This document shows, piece by piece, positions 15,250-22,234 of a stretch of DNA of 22,234 bases. The DNA comes from Fimimonas sp963619835 (GTDB taxonomy: Bacteria; Bacillota; Clostridia; Christensenellales; CAG-314): positions 1 to 22,234 of the forward strand of contig CAVEYD010000019.1 in the NCBI GenBank assembly GCA_963619835.1, given 5' to 3'. A model generated the notes under the pieces. It was not told the DNA's origin. It ran no database searches and saw only the letters and a list, made by a program, of their open reading frames with translations. Positions within the stretch are counted from its first letter, which is position 1, and each line of letters opens with the position of its first letter. A program made the position numbers and the translations under genes.

Positions 15250-15969
15250 ATGAACAAAAGTTATTCTGTTTTAGCAACCTACTACGACAAAATTTCCGCC
15301 AACGATTGCAATTACGATGGTTGGGCAAGCTACTTGCAAACTGTCGCACAAAAACACAACGTCAAAAAAATTGTCGATTTAGCTTGTGGCACAGGCAAAA
15401 TGACCAAAAGACTCAATGCTTTCGGTTACGACGTAATCGGCATTGATTCTTCGGCAGAAATGCTCACCGAAGCGCAAAGCAGTTGCCGATGCAAATTCGT
15501 CTTACAAGATATGACCAAGCTTCGCTTGACAAAGACGGTTGACATGGCAGTATGCGTAAACGACGGCATCAACTATCTAACGGCAAGCGGACTTACGGAC
15601 TTTTTCCGTTCGGTCAGCGGTGCGCTCGACAGCGGATCCCCCTTCGTGTTCGATTTTTCCACCGACTACAAGTTGCAACAGGTAATAGCCAACAACATTT
15701 TTTATTACGATACGGACGACTTAACATTGTTGTGGTGCAACAAGTTAAACCAAAACTTTGTAAAGATGGATCTAACGTTGTTCGAACGTCAAAAAGACGG
15801 CAAGTATATTCGCCAAGACGAATCGCACACGCAGTACATTTACTCGCTCAAACAAGTTGTCAACTGTTTAGGCGAATGTGGTTTTGACGTCAAAGAAACT
15901 TCTTGCGACTATGGCAAAAAAATTCAGCCAAATTCTTTGCGCCTAACAATCTATGCCGTAAAGCGATAA
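15250..15969 (+). CDS. Class I SAM-dependent methyltransferase, substrate unknown
   Basis: 239 aa. The N-terminus 'YYDKISANDCNYDGWASYL' (about residues 10-28) is typical of a widespread Firmicutes methyltransferase family. SAM motif I is 'IVDLACGTGKMTKRL' (41-55), followed by the acidic end of strand 2 in 'VIGIDSSAEML' and by 'DMAVCVNDGINYL' as motif IV. The rest looks like the usual C-terminal substrate-binding part. The ATG at 15250 follows the previous stop after one base. An earlier in-frame ATG at 15190 would overlap the upstream coding region by 59 bases and adds residues not belonging to the fold. There is no ribosome binding site, consistent with translational coupling. The substrate cannot be read from the sequence. 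Confidence 0.8.
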   Translation: MNKSYSVLATYYDKISANDCNYDGWASYLQTVAQKHNVKKIVDLACGTGKMTKRLNAFGYDVIGIDSSAEMLTEAQSSCRCKFVLQDMTKLRLTKTVDMAVCVNDGINYLTASGLTDFFRSVSGALDSGSPFVFDFSTDYKLQQVIANNIFYYDTDDLTLLWCNKLNQNFVKMDLTLFERQKDGKYIRQDESHTQYIYSLKQVVNCLGECGFDVKETSCDYGKKIQPNSLRLTIYAVKR

Positions 15970-16149
15970 AAAACCATCAAAAACTTAAAAAAATAATTAA
16001 AATAGATCTAATTCTCAAAAAGAGATAATCAAAAATCGCTAAATTCAAAAATAAATAAAAATCTACAAAAATTTAATTAGTAATCCAAAACTACTAAAAT
16101 TAAAAAATTAAACAAAAAGACTACTTAAAAAAAATCAACAAACTCAAAG

Positions 16150-16177
16150 TTGCCCATTATCGTTGTGGGCAATTTTT
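16150..16177 (+). terminator. Terminator-like hairpin in front of hslO
   Basis: TTGCCCA (16150-16156) pairs with TGGGCAA (16166-16172) across nine bases, directly followed by TTTTT (16173-16177). It is the right shape for an intrinsic terminator, but lies about 180 bases after the methyltransferase stop and only four bases before the hslO ribosome binding site (AAGGAGG, 16181-16187). It may end the upstream transcript, or act as an attenuator if the hslO promoter is upstream in the A-rich spacer 15970-16149. Confidence 0.6.
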
Positions 16178-16198
16178 AACAAGGAGGCTAACACAAAA

Positions 16199-17080
16199 AT
16201 GTCTTCAATACTTCAAAAAGCAATCGTGCAAAATGCCGTAATCATCACAGCGATAGAGTCTAAACAAATTGTCAACAAGGCAATCAAATTGCACAATCTT
16301 TCACCGGTTGCGGCAGCGGCACTCGGTCGCAGTCTAACCATGGCAGCCATGATGGGCAAGGAACTCAAAAATTCCACCGACTACTTAACAGTCAAAATCG
16401 ATGGTGGCGGACCGCTCGGACAAATCACCGTATGTGCAGACGGTAAAGGCACTGTAAAAGGCATGGTCGACAATCCCGTTGTCGAAACTCAAATTAAATC
16501 TAACGGCCATCTCGACGTCGGCTCGGCAGTCGGACACGACGGTTACATGACAGTCATCAAGGATCTCGGTTTAAAAGCGCCTTATGTCGGCACGTCCAAG
16601 CTTGTCAGTGGCGAAATTGCTCAAGATTTTGCCTACTATTTTGTCACAAGCGAACAGCAACCTTGCGGAGTCACTTTAGGAGTCGGACTCAACAAAAATC
16701 ATTGTACGTCGGCAGGCGGAGTTTTCGTTCAAGTTATGCCCAACTGTCCGGAAGAGTTACTCAGTAAAATCGAAACTGTCATGTACGCCATGGACGAAAT
16801 GAGCTACCAATTTACCAACAGCACCGCAAAGGACGTAATCACTCGCTTTTTCGGCGAATTCAACCCGGTTTTCACTGAAGAAGCGGTTGTTAAGTACAAG
16901 TGCAATTGTGGAAAACGCAAAATCAATCGCATTGTCAAAAGTTTAGGCAAGGACGAAGCTCAAAGCATCATTGACGAGCAAGGCAAAATCGAAGTTTGTT
17001 GCCATTTTTGTAGCAAAAAGTACGTCTACACTCAACAAGATATCGACAAGATTTTTGCCCCCAAGCCCCCCAAAGCCTAA
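16199..17080 (+). CDS. hslO: Hsp33 redox-regulated chaperone
   Basis: 293 aa. Hsp33 is a cytosolic holdase that is inactive while its C-terminal cysteines bind zinc and is switched on by oxidative unfolding. The N-terminal domain opens with 'LQKAIVQNAVIITAIES' and carries 'LTVKIDGGGPLGQITVCADG'. The zinc centre is C235-x-C237 ('CNC') and C268-x2-C271 ('CHFC'), separated by 30 residues as in the family, with an additional C267. The family length is about 290 aa. The start is set by AAGGAGG at 16181-16187. An earlier ATG (16163) lies inside the hairpin and lacks a ribosome binding site. It appears to be a single-gene transcription unit with a terminator at 17129-17154. Confidence 0.95.
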   Translation: MSSILQKAIVQNAVIITAIESKQIVNKAIKLHNLSPVAAAALGRSLTMAAMMGKELKNSTDYLTVKIDGGGPLGQITVCADGKGTVKGMVDNPVVETQIKSNGHLDVGSAVGHDGYMTVIKDLGLKAPYVGTSKLVSGEIAQDFAYYFVTSEQQPCGVTLGVGLNKNHCTSAGGVFVQVMPNCPEELLSKIETVMYAMDEMSYQFTNSTAKDVITRFFGEFNPVFTEEAVVKYKCNCGKRKINRIVKSLGKDEAQSIIDEQGKIEVCCHFCSKKYVYTQQDIDKIFAPKPPKA

Positions 17081-17113
17081 AAATTTATGTCGTTCCTAAA
17101 AATTTATGCCGTT
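17076..17113 (+). repeat. 19-bp tandem duplication over the hslO stop codon
   Basis: Positions 17076-17094 and 17095-17113 are CCTAAAAATTTATG followed by TCGTT or CCGTT, differing at one base. The hslO TAA (17078-17080) lies in the first copy. Confidence 0.8.
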
Positions 17114-17128
17114 TGTAGTGTCGTTTTG

Positions 17129-17154
17129 CTATGTACACATCAACATAGTTTTTT
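17129..17154 (+). terminator. Intrinsic terminator after hslO
   Basis: CTATGT (17129-17134) pairs with ACATAG (17143-17148) across eight bases and is followed by TTTTTT (17149-17154). The stem is short, but the geometry and position are right. Confidence 0.6.
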
Positions 17155-17203
17155 CACCCACAAAACACAAATTTTTTCGATATCCCCCCAAAACTGACAC
17201 CCC

Positions 17204-17260
17204 AAACCGCAGTTTCACTCGCAAACCGCAGTTTCACTCGCAAACCGCAGTGTCACACCC
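17204..17260 (+). repeat. 19-bp tandem repeat, three copies
   Basis: AAACCGCAGTTTCACTCGC at 17204-17222 and 17223-17241 is identical; the third copy (17242-17260) diverges at its end. An AAAACCGCAA remnant follows at 17263-17272. The spacer 17155-17372 otherwise contains nothing I recognise and is strongly depleted of G outside the repeat. Confidence 0.85.
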
Positions 17261-17372
17261 CCAAAACCGCAACAAATAATTGCAACAAATTTTAAAAGAA
17301 CCACAAACCACACCCCAAAATCACGACAAATTTTAAGTAATCACACATTAAAATCAAACTAACATAGTCAAC

Positions 17373-19124
17373 ATGATTCTAAATTTTCAACAAAACAAGT
17401 TAAAACTTGCCGTAGAAAAAATAAACAAAAAGTACTACTACCAAGCACTTTGTTTGCTTCAAGACGACGATTCTTACGAAGCCACACTCAACAAAATAGG
17501 TTGTTTGGCTTTTATTGGCGACGTAATGTCGGCAGTAGAGTTGTATTGCTATGCCATGTCGCAATTCGGTAGTACCCACAATCTTTATGCGGACATTCTT
17601 TTGCTTGATTCCAATTTCAAAAAACTTTTGAAATTTGAAAGAATTCACCACGACATAAACGTCGTTCAACGTAAAGACGATCGCATCTCGGCAAATCGCT
17701 TGCTTCTCGGCACTTTCGAACAGGAATTAACGGAAGACGACATTATCAAAAGTGTCGGTTTTGTTCTCGACTTTGATTTTATCGGCGATGCCCCCTTATT
17801 CGAAGATCCAAGTTACGACGAAGGCAATTTTTACGACTTAAAATCGCAACGTTATCGTGATCACCTTCGAGTGATGGTGGAAAAATCTTTCCTAAACCAA
17901 GACAGCAAATCATTTGACAAGTGGTATGCAAAGTACATGCAGGCGGACGACAACGGAGACGTCGAAATGCTCGAGTACAAACTCATGCTTGCCGTCTACA
18001 AACAGCGTGATAGCGGTATTTTCCCTCTAATCGACAAGTACTTGGCATCAGGCGACTATTCGCTCGCAGGCTTAAGCGATGCTTTTCATTTAATTGCCAC
18101 CCACAATCCGCAAAATCATTTGTCTTTGCTTAAAAAAGTTTTACAATTTGCCGCAGACTTTGTCGATTCCATTGTCGAAAGCGATCTCGAAGATTTTGCG
18201 ATAGCGGCGGACGAGCTTTGCAACGATTTTAATTTGTCGGTCAAGTTTGCCGATGCGCTCACAAGTTTTCCCAACGCAAGCATTCAAGCACGCAAAGTTT
18301 GTGCAGCCGTCTATTACAATGCCGGCAATGTCGACAAGGCAAAAAAGGTTGCCAAAGACATTTTAGAGGCTTTTCCGGACGATTATTTTGCCTACTACTT
18401 ACTAAAACACATACATTGTACGGCAGAGTATCGTAGCTCGCGCGATAGACTAAATTTTTGTGAGGAATGTGTTCGTCAATTTTGGCTACCTCAACCGCTT
18501 GTCTATTACGTCTACAACGACGCTCAACCGTACTCGGACGAACCTTTCCCCTTCACAAACGAAACTTACATTATGTGTCAAGCAATGTCGGCATTTTTGA
18601 AGGTATGCGCCTACGAAGTCAGCGAAGCATTCAGTAATGTAGCGGCAATTTTACGTGGAGTTTTGTCGGAATGTGTTGTCGACGACAACAACAAACAGCT
18701 TTTCTACAAGTTAGCGCGCACGTTATTCGGCTTTCCCGCAAACGATTCCGCCATGTTCGATGTTCTTATCGTTAGGCTAATCGAACTCGGTTTTCGCGAC
18801 AAACTAACAATTTTCCTTCACTCAAACTACTATATTTTGGATTTGTCCAATCTTACGCTAACCGACAACGTTTTTGTTAAAGCATTTTCAATCGCTTGCA
18901 CAATCAATCCGGTTAACGTTTCGGAAATGGAGCAAAACTATCAAAAACTTGTTCCGCTAATGCAATTTGACGATTCGCCGGAATGTGTCAGAGCCGTCGT
19001 GTATGCGCTTTTGTCCATGTCTAAAGACAAGTCTTGTAAGTCCCACTGGTACGACGTTTTTAACAGTAGCGACAAGTACATTTACAAGCTTTACAAACAA
19101 AGCCTAAAGGACTCTGTCAACTAA
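17373..19124 (+). CDS. Large helical-repeat (TPR-like) protein, function unknown
   Basis: 583 aa, soluble, with no signal peptide or membrane segment. The sequence is almost all amphipathic helices. Pairs resembling tetratricopeptide units can be seen at about residues 23-60 ('YYQALCLLQDDDSYEATLNK') and 305-345 ('VCAAVYYNAGNVDKAKKVA', then 'ILEAFPDDYFAYYLL'), the latter being the clearest TPR. Asp is frequent, and there are several Cys in the second half. TPR folds usually mediate protein-protein contacts. No catalytic motif is visible and I do not recognise the family. The start is the first ATG of the frame. There is no clear ribosome binding site before it, and the next in-frame Met is far downstream. 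Long spacers on both sides suggest it is transcribed alone. Confidence 0.75.
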   Translation: MILNFQQNKLKLAVEKINKKYYYQALCLLQDDDSYEATLNKIGCLAFIGDVMSAVELYCYAMSQFGSTHNLYADILLLDSNFKKLLKFERIHHDINVVQRKDDRISANRLLLGTFEQELTEDDIIKSVGFVLDFDFIGDAPLFEDPSYDEGNFYDLKSQRYRDHLRVMVEKSFLNQDSKSFDKWYAKYMQADDNGDVEMLEYKLMLAVYKQRDSGIFPLIDKYLASGDYSLAGLSDAFHLIATHNPQNHLSLLKKVLQFAADFVDSIVESDLEDFAIAADELCNDFNLSVKFADALTSFPNASIQARKVCAAVYYNAGNVDKAKKVAKDILEAFPDDYFAYYLLKHIHCTAEYRSSRDRLNFCEECVRQFWLPQPLVYYVYNDAQPYSDEPFPFTNETYIMCQAMSAFLKVCAYEVSEAFSNVAAILRGVLSECVVDDNNKQLFYKLARTLFGFPANDSAMFDVLIVRLIELGFRDKLTIFLHSNYYILDLSNLTLTDNVFVKAFSIACTINPVNVSEMEQNYQKLVPLMQFDDSPECVRAVVYALLSMSKDKSCKSHWYDVFNSSDKYIYKLYKQSLKDSVN

Positions 19125-19223
19125 TTTTCGGCAAATAATACCAATTTTTGCCAAAAAATAATCTACTATTACACACATAGCATCTATTTTTATAACAAAA
19201 TCAATCAAAAAACGGCATTTTTG

Positions 19224-19252
19224 TTGCCTATCACTTTTTATTGTGCTAATAT
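19224..19252 (+). promoter_or_regulatory. SigA-type promoter of valS with extended -10
   Basis: TTGCCT (19224-19229), a 17-base spacer, then TAATAT (19247-19252) preceded by TGC (19244-19246), an extended -10. The predicted leader of about 30 nt leaves no room for a T-box riboswitch. The layout is the same as the promoter at 7078-7106. Confidence 0.5.
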
Positions 19253-19288
19253 TTTAAAAGTTAATTATTTAAAAAAGGTCGCAATCTT

Positions 19289-21904
19289 ATGTTAGAAAAA
19301 ACCTATCAACCAAGTACGTTTGAAAAATCACTTTACTCATGGTGGTCAAGCCAAGGGTATTTCACTCCGGAAGCAAAAATCGGTGCTCCCTATTTTTCCA
19401 TGGTTACCCCTCCGCCCAACATTACCGGGCAACTCCATTTAGGGCATGGACTTGACAATGCTATTCAAGATGCGCTCATTCGTTTCAAGCGCATGCAAGG
19501 TTACAACACCTTGTGGCTCCCCGGTACTGATCACGCCAGCATCGCAACCGAAGTAAAAATTGTCGAAGCGCTCAAAAAGGAAGGTTTAACCAAAGCCGAC
19601 CTTGGCAGAGAAGGTTTCTTAAAACGTGCATGGCAGTGGAAGGAAGAGTACGGCGGACGTATTGTCGAACAGCTCAAATGTCTCGGTAGCAGTTGCGACT
19701 GGTCACGTCTTGCGTTCACCATGGACGAACGTTGTTCCAAAGCGGTACGACGTGCATTTGTTTCCATGTACAACCAAGGTCTCATCTATCGCGGAAGCCG
19801 TATCATCAACTGGTGTCCTGTTTGCAAAACGGCACTTTCGGATGCCGAAGTAGAGTATGCCGAGCAAGACGGATTTTTCTGGCATTACGGTTACACAACA
19901 CCGGACGGCAAAACAACGGTTACATTTGCAACCACTCGTCCGGAAACAATGCTTGGCGACACAGCCGTTGCAGTAAACCCCAACGACAAACGTTACACTC
20001 ACTTAATCGGCAAAACGGTCATCGTTCCGTTTGTCAATCGTGAAATCCCCGTTATTGCCGACGAATACGTCGACATGGAATTTGGAACAGGTGTTGTAAA
20101 AATCACCCCCGCGCACGATCCCAACGACTTTGAAGTCGGTCTCCGTCACAACTTGCCGGTTATTCGTGTCATGAACGACGACGGCACCATGAACGAAAAC
20201 GCAGGCGAATTTGCCGGACTCGATCGTTACGAAGCACGTAAGCAAATTGTTGCAAAGCTCAAAGAAATGGGCATTTTGCAAAAAGTCGAACCGCACAAGC
20301 ACAACGTAGGCAGTTGTTATCGTTGTCACACAACGGTCGAACCCATTGTCAGCAAGCAGTGGTTTGTAAAGATGGCGCCCCTTGCCAAACCGGCAATCGA
20401 CGTTGTCAAAAACGGTCAAATCAAATTCCATCCGGAACGTTTTGAAAAAACCTATTTTAATTGGATGGAAAATATTCGCGATTGGTGTATCTCACGTCAA
20501 TTATGGTGGGGACATCGCATCCCCGTTTGGTACTGTGACGATTGCGGAGCGGAAATTTGCCAAGAAACCGATCCGGACGTTTGTCCAAAGTGCGGTAGCA
20601 AGCATATTCACCAAGACGAAGACGTTTTGGACACATGGTTCAGCAGTGCATTGTGGCCGTTCAGCACACTCGGATTTTGCGACAACAGCGACGACTTCAA
20701 AGCATTTTTCCCGACAAGCGTACTTTCTTGCGGTTACGACATTATTTTCTTTTGGGTTGCCCGCATGATTTTCAGCTCGCTTTACAACACAGGCGAAGTA
20801 CCGTTCCACGACGTACTCATGCATGGAATTGTTCGTGACGAACAAGGACGTAAAATGAGCAAATCGCTCGGCAACGGCATCGATCCCGTCAAATTTATCG
20901 ACCAATACGGTGCAGATACTTTACGTTTTGCATTGCTCAACGGTGTTGCCAACGGTTCGGATATTCGTTTTTCATCCGACAAAATCGACGGCACACGCAA
21001 CTTTATGAACAAAATATGGAATGCAAGCCGTTTCGTACTCATGAATTGCGAAGGCAAACAGCTTGTCGATATCACCGAGGCAAAACTCACCCTTGCCGAC
21101 AAGTGGATTCTCACTCGCTTAAACAGCACAATAGCGCAAGTTACCGAACTCATGGACAAATTCGAATTAGGTATGGCTTGCCAAACATTGTTCGATTTTG
21201 TTTGGAGCGAATTTTGCGATTGGTATATCGAACTTACAAAACCGGCACTTTACGGCACCGACGACATTGTTCGTAGAGACACTTTGTCTGTACTTGTCTA
21301 TGTACTTGACAAAATTCTCAAACTTTTGCATCCGTTTGTTCCCTTCATTACGGAAGAAATCTATCAAGAATTGCCCACGCACGACGAAAGCATCATGATA
21401 AGCAAGTATCCCGTTGTCAACAACAGTCTAAACTTCGACGACGATGCCAAACTTGTAAACGAACTTCAAGACATTGTCACCAAAGTACGTAACATCCGTT
21501 CGGAGTACGGAGTAGCACCCTCAAAACGTATTCGCTTGTATGTCGAGCCACTCGATAAACGTATTGTCGATTGCGAAATGTACCTAACAAAATTGTGCGG
21601 ACTTGAAGAAGTAGTGTTTAGCACAGCAGGCGAAGGCGAAAAAACAGTCAATGCCGTATCGTCGTCCGCCAAAGTGCAAGTACCCCTTGGCGACCTTGTC
21701 GACACCGAAAAGGAAATCGAGCGCATCACCAAGGAACTTGAAAACGTCGCAAACGAAATTGCACGTGCACAAGGCAAACTCGGCAACCCCGGTTTCGTCA
21801 GCAAAGCACCGCAAAAGCTTATCGAAAGCGAACAAGCAAAACTCAGCAAGTACACCGAGCTTAAATCACAACTCGAAAGCCGTCTTGCCGAGCTCAAAGC
21901 CTAA
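19289..21904 (+). CDS. valS: Valyl-tRNA synthetase
   Basis: 871 aa. It charges tRNA-Val with valine in the cytoplasm and edits mischarged threonine. The class I signatures are both present: 'PPPNITGQLHLGHGLDNAI' with H50-L-G-H53, and K522-M-S-K-S526. Between them lies the CP1 editing domain (for example 'TTRPETMLGDTAVAVNP'). Cysteine pairs in 'WCPVCKTALSDAE' and in 'CDDCGAEIC...CPKCGSKHI' suggest bound zinc. The 'LDTWFSSALWPFSTLG' motif is characteristic of ValS. The C-terminus after about residue 805 is a charged coiled-coil arm, as in other ValS. Length agrees with the family (about 880). The start has AAGG at 19275-19278. It is transcribed from 19224-19252 and ends at the 22053-22090 terminator, apparently alone; folC often follows valS in Firmicutes but does not here. 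Confidence 0.97.
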   Translation: MLEKTYQPSTFEKSLYSWWSSQGYFTPEAKIGAPYFSMVTPPPNITGQLHLGHGLDNAIQDALIRFKRMQGYNTLWLPGTDHASIATEVKIVEALKKEGLTKADLGREGFLKRAWQWKEEYGGRIVEQLKCLGSSCDWSRLAFTMDERCSKAVRRAFVSMYNQGLIYRGSRIINWCPVCKTALSDAEVEYAEQDGFFWHYGYTTPDGKTTVTFATTRPETMLGDTAVAVNPNDKRYTHLIGKTVIVPFVNREIPVIADEYVDMEFGTGVVKITPAHDPNDFEVGLRHNLPVIRVMNDDGTMNENAGEFAGLDRYEARKQIVAKLKEMGILQKVEPHKHNVGSCYRCHTTVEPIVSKQWFVKMAPLAKPAIDVVKNGQIKFHPERFEKTYFNWMENIRDWCISRQLWWGHRIPVWYCDDCGAEICQETDPDVCPKCGSKHIHQDEDVLDTWFSSALWPFSTLGFCDNSDDFKAFFPTSVLSCGYDIIFFWVARMIFSSLYNTGEVPFHDVLMHGIVRDEQGRKMSKSLGNGIDPVKFIDQYGADTLRFALLNGVANGSDIRFSSDKIDGTRNFMNKIWNASRFVLMNCEGKQLVDITEAKLTLADKWILTRLNSTIAQVTELMDKFELGMACQTLFDFVWSEFCDWYIELTKPALYGTDDIVRRDTLSVLVYVLDKILKLLHPFVPFITEEIYQELPTHDESIMISKYPVVNNSLNFDDDAKLVNELQDIVTKVRNIRSEYGVAPSKRIRLYVEPLDKRIVDCEMYLTKLCGLEEVVFSTAGEGEKTVNAVSSSAKVQVPLGDLVDTEKEIERITKELENVANEIARAQGKLGNPGFVSKAPQKLIESEQAKLSKYTELKSQLESRLAELKA

Positions 21905-22234
21905 CCCCAAACAACAAACATTTTTACTAAAAAATTACAATGGACAAAAGGTTTTTTACAAAAAACAATACATGAAGTTTTTATAAAAAAACAATACAAA
22001 AAGTCTATTCATAAAAATTACAAAAAGTATTAAAAACTTATCACCAAAAACACAAAAAAGATGCTACACAAACAGTGCAGCATCTTTTTATTTTATAATG
22101 CTATTCAGTTAAAGCCTAAAATTTGTAAAAACATATTGTAAAAATTTTTTATCACAAGCAATATTTTTGTTATAAATTAAAAATATTTAATAAATCTTTT
22201 CCATCCCTTCCAAAGTTTTTTAGGAAAGCCACCT
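21905..22234 (+). other. Gene-free region after valS
   Basis: Contains no gene I can support. Positions 21905-22050 are very A-rich with a loosely repeated AAAAAACAATACA unit (around 21959-21973 and 21986-22000). The valS terminator follows. After it, a TTATCA/TATAAA-like pair near 22150-22178 might be a promoter for something starting near the right edge. The last 30 bases are less AT-rich, but I recognise no RNA or protein there. Confidence 0.4.
22053..22090 (+). terminator. Strong intrinsic terminator after valS
   Basis: AGATGCT (22059-22065) pairs with AGCATCT (22079-22085). Inside, after one mismatch, CAC pairs with GTG around an AAACA-type loop; outside, A residues (22053-22058) face the T-run (22085-22089). 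A classic bacterial terminator. Confidence 0.88.

Noticed and set aside
17204..17272. Possible CRISPR array
   Set aside because: The 19-bp units are directly adjacent with no unique spacers, so it is a plain tandem repeat. No cas gene is present.
19130..19152. Terminator after the TPR-like gene
   Set aside because: GGCAAA and TTTGCC can pair, but the stem is followed by A residues on the + strand and has no T-run on either strand.
19125..19288. T-box riboswitch upstream of valS
   Set aside because: The spacer is only 164 nt, shows no T-box core such as TGGNACCGCG and no terminator, and a promoter lies about 40 bases before the start codon.
9304..21904. Functional link between valS and mo5U34 genes, since mo5U occurs in tRNA-Val
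   Set aside because: They are separated by several unrelated transcription units; proximity alone does not support a link.
22205..22234. Start of RNase P RNA or SRP RNA at the right edge (AGGAAAGCC)
   Set aside because: The short match does not continue into the conserved surrounding sequence and the window ends too soon to judge.

Overview
The window reads as a piece of a low-GC Gram-positive (Firmicutes, probably Clostridia-like) chromosome. The evidence is an RNase J, a TrmR/TrhP tRNA-modification pair, Hsp33, AGGAGG-type ribosome binding sites and AT-rich spacers with intrinsic terminators. Every gene I can support lies on the + strand. I cannot name a genus.

Positions 85-6774 hold the structural core of a short-tailed (podovirus-type) phage particle in the canonical T7/P22 order: portal, scaffold-like protein, HK97-fold capsid, head-tail adaptor, beta-rich nozzle/hub-like protein, and a long coiled-coil protein. 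The last three genes are tightly coupled. The first three are separated by unusually long leaders, one almost pure A/C and one carrying a perfect 13-bp hairpin. No tail fibre, tape measure, lysis, integrase, repressor or replication gene is visible. A broken ORF and a strong terminator (7022-7050) follow, and then chromosomal genes begin. Whether a terminase lies to the left cannot be seen. The module may be a prophage remnant, one end of a prophage, or a retained (GTA-like or domesticated) particle.

Positions 7139-8962 encode two unrecognised polytopic membrane proteins read from a well-formed promoter. The 3' end of the second gene is followed by tandem copies of its own last codons, stop included, in which some copies differ only synonymously.

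Positions 9304-13770 form an RNA-metabolism block: RNase J with a disordered Lys/Gln-rich N-terminal extension, the O-methyltransferase TrmR starting one base after it, and, beyond a gene-free spacer, the U32-family TrhP. TrhP and TrmR together make 5-methoxyuridine at tRNA position 34.

Positions 14079-15969 encode a six-helix membrane protein with a polar tail (possibly YesL/DUF624-like) and a coupled SAM methyltransferase. Positions 16199-17080 encode the redox chaperone Hsp33, behind a terminator-like hairpin. Positions 17373-19124 encode an unrecognised helical-repeat protein, and 19289-21904 encode valyl-tRNA synthetase, closed by a strong terminator at 22053-22090. Short tandem repeats sit at or beyond the 3' ends of several chromosomal genes.
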